Shown in pieces: positions 53,837-56,713 of a DNA stretch of 56,713 nucleotides. Origin of the DNA: Planctomycetota bacterium (GTDB taxonomy: Bacteria; Planctomycetota; Phycisphaerae; UBA1845). The stretch is from positions 1 through 56,713 of the forward strand of contig BOJX01000007.1 of NCBI GenBank assembly GCA_016860685.1, read 5' to 3'. Every line of letters starts with the position of its first letter. Within the stretch, counting starts at the first letter, position 1. The translations under genes and the position numbers were made by a program. The notes under the pieces are model-generated. The model was given only the letters and a program-made list of their open reading frames with translations. It ran no database searches and was not told the DNA's origin.

Positions 53837-54400
53837 TCGGCGCGGGGAGCCTCAACCCCCTGTGTGTTTTCCGCGTACGCGCTCATCAGGCACGAAGCAC
53901 GATGAGCCTCAGGGAAATCGTGCGCCCGTGCTCGGCAAAGCGACAGCCGTCCTCGTCATGGCTGAACAAAACACGGTTTCAAAACCAAGCCGCGCCTATA
54001 ACAGCCTGTTGAAGAACTCACGTTCGGCCTTTGTAGTGCCGGTTTTTCTTGGTGCAATTCGCGTTTCGGAGGGACGCACCACCGTTTCTTAAACGGGCGG
54101 GCGCGCGAGCGTTCTTCTTTCATCCTCCTGAGTCTCCCTCTGACGCCGGTGCTCGGCGTGCTCGATGCTCTGTCGTTGTGACGCGACATGCGCTGGGCCC
54201 TGGGAGGGACGGATGAATCCCGGTGAAGACGGAGGCACAACACGGCGTCCTTCAGCGTCCCTCCGGGGCGCCATGACTCGCCGCATCGCAACCTCACATC
54301 CATCAAGACGCCGTACCCCGGAGTCCTTCGGAGACTCCGTTTGGGGGACGAGTCCTTCGGCGAGTCAATCTCCCGGAGCCCCTTGTGTTAGAATGCATCG
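53837..54400. other. Intergenic stretch of about 560 bp between cysS and nfo
   Basis: No gene is recognised. ACAGCCTGTTGAAGAAC at about 54000 resembles sequence near 22562 (ACAGCTTGTTGAAAAA). A pair of near-palindromic GGAGTCCTTCGGAGACTCC-like stretches (about 54320-54350) could be hairpins. Open frames are short. Confidence 0.5.
54389..54394 (+). promoter_or_regulatory. Candidate -10 (TAGAAT) giving a leaderless nfo transcript
   Basis: TAGAAT lies only six bases before the nfo ATG, so transcription would begin at or very near the start codon. There is no Shine-Dalgarno and no clear -35. It parallels the arrangement at pdxJ. Confidence 0.35.
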
Positions 54401-55291
54401 ATGGCTTCCCAGACTCCACGCTTCGGCGCTCACCTGTCCGTCGCCGGCGGACTTCACCTTGCTTTCGACGCGGCCAGGCAGGCCCGCTGCGACGCCCTGC
54501 AAATCTTCGTCAAGAACCAGCGGCAGTGGAACGCTCCGCCGCTGTCGGATGACGCCGTCCGCGCCTTCCGCGAACATCCCGAGGCCGCGCGCATCACCCC
54601 CGTCGTGGCGCATGCCTCCTACCTGTTGAATCTCGCCTCGGCGGATCGGGGTGTGCGTGCGAAGAGCCTCGCGGCATTGACCGACGAGTTGCAGCGATGC
54701 GAGGCGCTGGGGCTTGCCGGACTGGTTCTGCATCCCGGCTCGGCAGGTGACAGCGATATGTCATCCGCGATCCGGCGCATCGCCGCCGCCCTCAACGACG
54801 TGCTCGCCGCCGTCCCGGACGGACGCTGTGCGATTCTGCTGGAGACCACCGCCGGGCAGGGCAGCGCCGTCGGGTGGCGCTTCGAGCATCTGGCGGACAT
54901 TCTCGCGGGCGTCGAAGCGGAGGACCGTGCCGGCGTCTGCCTGGACACCTGCCACCTTTTCGCCGCCGGATACGATTTCCGCTCCGCGGACGACTACGCC
55001 TCGATGATCGGCGAACTGGATCGCCGGGTCGGCCTCCGGCGCATCCGCTGCATCCACGTCAACGACTCGGTCAAACCGCTCGCCAGCCGCGTCGATCGGC
55101 ACGCGCACATCGGCGAAGGCGAGATCGGCCTCGCCGGGTTCAGACACTTCGTCAACGACGCGCGCTGGGCCGGACTGCCGATGATCCTGGAGACGCCGAA
55201 GGGCGAGGATGACAGGGGCCGCGACTACGACGTCGTCAATCTGTCTCGTCTGCGACGCCTGATCCGCCGCACCCCGGCGCCCGACGCCTGA
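54401..55291 (+). CDS. nfo: Deoxyribonuclease IV (endonuclease IV)
   Basis: AP endonuclease of 296 residues that incises DNA at abasic sites in base excision repair. Zinc-ligand motifs are all present: GAHLSVAGGL, AHASYLLNLA, LVLHPGSAGD, LETTAGQGSAVG, CLDTCHLFAAGYD, HVNDSVKPLASRVDRHAHIGEGEIG, and MILETPKG near the end. The length is normal. No ribosome site is visible; see the candidate leaderless promoter. Confidence 0.96.
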   Translation: MASQTPRFGAHLSVAGGLHLAFDAARQARCDALQIFVKNQRQWNAPPLSDDAVRAFREHPEAARITPVVAHASYLLNLASADRGVRAKSLAALTDELQRCEALGLAGLVLHPGSAGDSDMSSAIRRIAAALNDVLAAVPDGRCAILLETTAGQGSAVGWRFEHLADILAGVEAEDRAGVCLDTCHLFAAGYDFRSADDYASMIGELDRRVGLRRIRCIHVNDSVKPLASRVDRHAHIGEGEIGLAGFRHFVNDARWAGLPMILETPKGEDDRGRDYDVVNLSRLRRLIRRTPAPDA

Positions 55292-55325
55292 AGCCTCCCC
55301 CTTTTCACGCCGGTGCAGCGCCGCA

Positions 55326-55393
55326 CTGAGGCGCGGGCTTCAACCCGCGCGAATGCCCGTCTCGCGGCACGCCGCGGAATCGAGCTTGACGAT
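55326..55393. repeat. Dispersed intergenic repeat, copy 2
   Basis: Partner of 51831-51898. This copy contains a perfect 7 bp hairpin, GCGCGGG-CTTCAA-CCCGCGC (55331-55350), which is degenerate in copy 1. It lies between the ends of the convergent nfo and mrp genes, so it could act as a bidirectional terminator. Confidence 0.6.
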
Positions 55394-55554
55394 CGGGGGG
55401 CGCGGCGCCTCGATGATCGTGAGGAGGCGACGCACGCGCCTGGCCGCCGCTCCGGGACGCAAGACGCCCCGTCGACCTCCCGGACAGTCGCAAGTTCCTT
55501 CGATTCCAACGCCCGGCGACCGGAGGCAAGTCGAGATTCCGGCGAAACGGAAGG

Positions 55555-56634
55555 TCACTCGACGGTCAGCTTCGGACCTTGGACCTGGAGCAGGTTGGCG
55601 ACGCTGACGCGCCCGGCGACTTTCTGCACCATCGCGTCCACCGCGCGGCGGACATAGTCCGGCGTCTCAGTGAAAAGCTTGTCCGGCGCACCAGCGTCGC
55701 AAAAGGCCCGCACCGTCGCGTTCAGCGGAATTTCGCCGAGGAAAGGCACGTCCATCTCCGTTGCCGCCCGGGCGGCGCCGCCGTGATCAAACAATTCATC
55801 CCGATGCCCGCACTTCGGGCAAAGGTAGTAACTCATGTTCTCGACGATGCCGAGGATGCCGACGTTGAGCTGGCGGAACATCATGATGGCGCGGCGGGCG
55901 TCGGCGAGCGCCACGTCCTGCGGGGTGCATACGATGACTGCGCCGGTCTGCGGGATCGACTGCGCGAGGGTGAGCGGGACGTCCCCCGTCCCCGGCGGAA
56001 GGTCCACGACGAGGTAGTCCAGCTCGCCCCACTCCACCTGGTCGAGGAACTGCCGCAGGATGCCGTGCAGCATCGGTCCGCGCAGCACCATCGGACGGTC
56101 GCGTTCGACGAGGACGCCGACGCTCATCGTGCGGATGCCCTGCACTTCGATCGGCAGGAGCATCTTGTCGCTGACCTTCGGCTGCACGCCTTCGATGCCC
56201 ATCAGGGTCGGGATGCTCGGTCCGTAAACGTCGGCGTCGAGCAGTCCGACGGAGGCGCCGGCGCGGCGCAGCCCCATCGCGATCATCGCGGCGATCGTGC
56301 TCTTGCCGACGCCGCCCTTGCCGGCGCCGACGCTGAGGATGTTCTTGACGCCGGAAAGCTGCGGGCGCGGTTGCGGCGCGCTGCGGACCTGCGCGCTCCA
56401 CTCCAGATCGACGCCGCGGACGCCGGGGATCGTGCTGACGGCTCGCTGGACGTCGGCGGCGATCTGGTCCTTCAGCGGACAGGCCGGGGTCGTCAGCTCG
56501 ACGTGGACCCGGACGCGTCCGCCCTCGATCGCCACCTCCTTGATCATGTTCAAGGAAACAAGATCCCGGTGCAGTTCGGGATCGTTGACCGTCCGCAGCT
56601 TTTCGAGAACCGCCTCTTTCGTCACCGTCGCCAT
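55555..56634 (-). CDS. Mrp/ApbC-type iron-sulfur cluster carrier ATPase
   Basis: P-loop protein of 359 residues. The N-terminal MIP18-like domain (about 1-85) has VNDPELHRDLVSL and TTPACPLKDQI; the ATPase domain has the deviant Walker A GKGGVGKST near 115, LDADVYGPSIPTL, the VDLPPGTGDVPL segment and ENMSYYLCPKCGHR, whose CxxC pair holds the cluster in the dimer. ATG 56634 with GGAG six bases upstream is preferred over the ORF-track GTG at 56655. It hands Fe-S clusters to target enzymes, in many bacteria including Complex I subunits. Confidence 0.95.
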   Translation of the reverse strand: MATVTKEAVLEKLRTVNDPELHRDLVSLNMIKEVAIEGGRVRVHVELTTPACPLKDQIAADVQRAVSTIPGVRGVDLEWSAQVRSAPQPRPQLSGVKNILSVGAGKGGVGKSTIAAMIAMGLRRAGASVGLLDADVYGPSIPTLMGIEGVQPKVSDKMLLPIEVQGIRTMSVGVLVERDRPMVLRGPMLHGILRQFLDQVEWGELDYLVVDLPPGTGDVPLTLAQSIPQTGAVIVCTPQDVALADARRAIMMFRQLNVGILGIVENMSYYLCPKCGHRDELFDHGGAARAATEMDVPFLGEIPLNATVRAFCDAGAPDKLFTETPDYVRRAVDAMVQKVAGRVSVANLLQVQGPKLTVE

Positions 56635-56673
56635 CGCTGTCTCCGGGGTCGCCACTCCGTCACGCTTGTTCCG

Positions 56674-56702
56674 TATATACGGGCGGGCGCGCCGGGTTTC
56701 CA
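56674..56702 (-). promoter_or_regulatory. Candidate sigma-70-type promoter of the Mrp gene
   Basis: On the minus strand TGGAAA, a 17 bp spacer, then TATATA. Four of six bases match in each consensus hexamer or better. Transcription would start near 56666, giving a leader of about 30 nt. Confidence 0.6.
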
Positions 56703-56713
56703 GCGCGGCGAGA

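Noticed and set aside
53990-54030. CAGCCTGTTGAAGAAC and the similar sequence near 22562 as insertion-sequence ends
   Set aside because: Only about 16 bases are similar and no transposase is near; a real end would need a partner.
55340-55558. 72-codon minus-strand frame starting at a GTGA overlap with the Mrp stop codon
   Set aside because: It is made largely of the dispersed repeat and its composition is Arg/Pro-rich; the overlap is suggestive but no ribosome site or family similarity supports translation.

Overview
The window is a GC-rich bacterial chromosome segment that most resembles a Planctomycetota genome, perhaps a Phycisphaerae-like lineage. That placement is an inference. It rests on the GC bias, the two secreted proteins ending in a Cys/Gly-rich C-terminal module, the receptor-type Ser/Thr kinases, the lipoprotein-rich gene set and the structure of the Complex I genes. 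There is no rRNA, prophage, CRISPR array or intact insertion sequence. One tRNA gene (Pro, UGG) is present.

Left part (1-13 kb): a partial NAD(P)H-hydrate dehydratase runs off the left edge (it is missing from the ORF track) and is divergent from a sugar-nucleotide epimerase. Then come a glycosyltransferase, a TauE/SafE exporter, and an FtsX-type permease with its ATPase. A rho-independent terminator separates the ATPase from a small membrane protein and a TPR lipoprotein. Next are a GT2 glycosyltransferase translationally coupled to an uncharacterised BshC-like protein, and an Lgt with a coiled-coil insertion and a substituted active-site His.

Middle part (13-23 kb, minus strand): a secreted beta-helix protein with a decayed, frameshifted copy beside it. 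A run follows in transcriptional order: etfB, etfA, a secreted metal-enzyme-like protein, a cyclodeaminase-family protein and a small CxxC protein. Upstream of etfB lies another secreted protein that shares the C-terminal module.

Complex I region (22.8-33.3 kb): nuoH (long N-terminal extension), nuoJ, an inserted two-gene cassette (HEPN-like protein plus small partner), nuoK, nuoL (in-frame insertion of a dispersed repeat), nuoM, nuoN and a ferritin-like protein overlapping nuoN. nuoA-G and nuoI are not here, so the complex must be encoded at more than one locus.

Right part (33-56.7 kb): a PMT/ArnT-like glycosyltransferase; a lipoprotein; an FHA-domain protein followed by two tandem paralogous Ser/Thr kinases, one fused to an RDD membrane domain and the other to a multi-span membrane domain. 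Then pdxJ-dapA, a membrane protein, a lipoprotein-like SAM methyltransferase, a cysteine-desulfurase-family enzyme, a secreted SnoaL-like protein, and a LeuA-like synthase without the regulatory domain. The right end holds a large PLP decarboxylase, tRNA-Pro, cysS, endonuclease IV and an Mrp/ApbC Fe-S carrier.

Start codons were moved from the ORF-track positions wherever a Shine-Dalgarno, a signal peptide or an overlap favoured another start; this is stated in each entry. All family calls come from motif recognition by eye; no database search was run.
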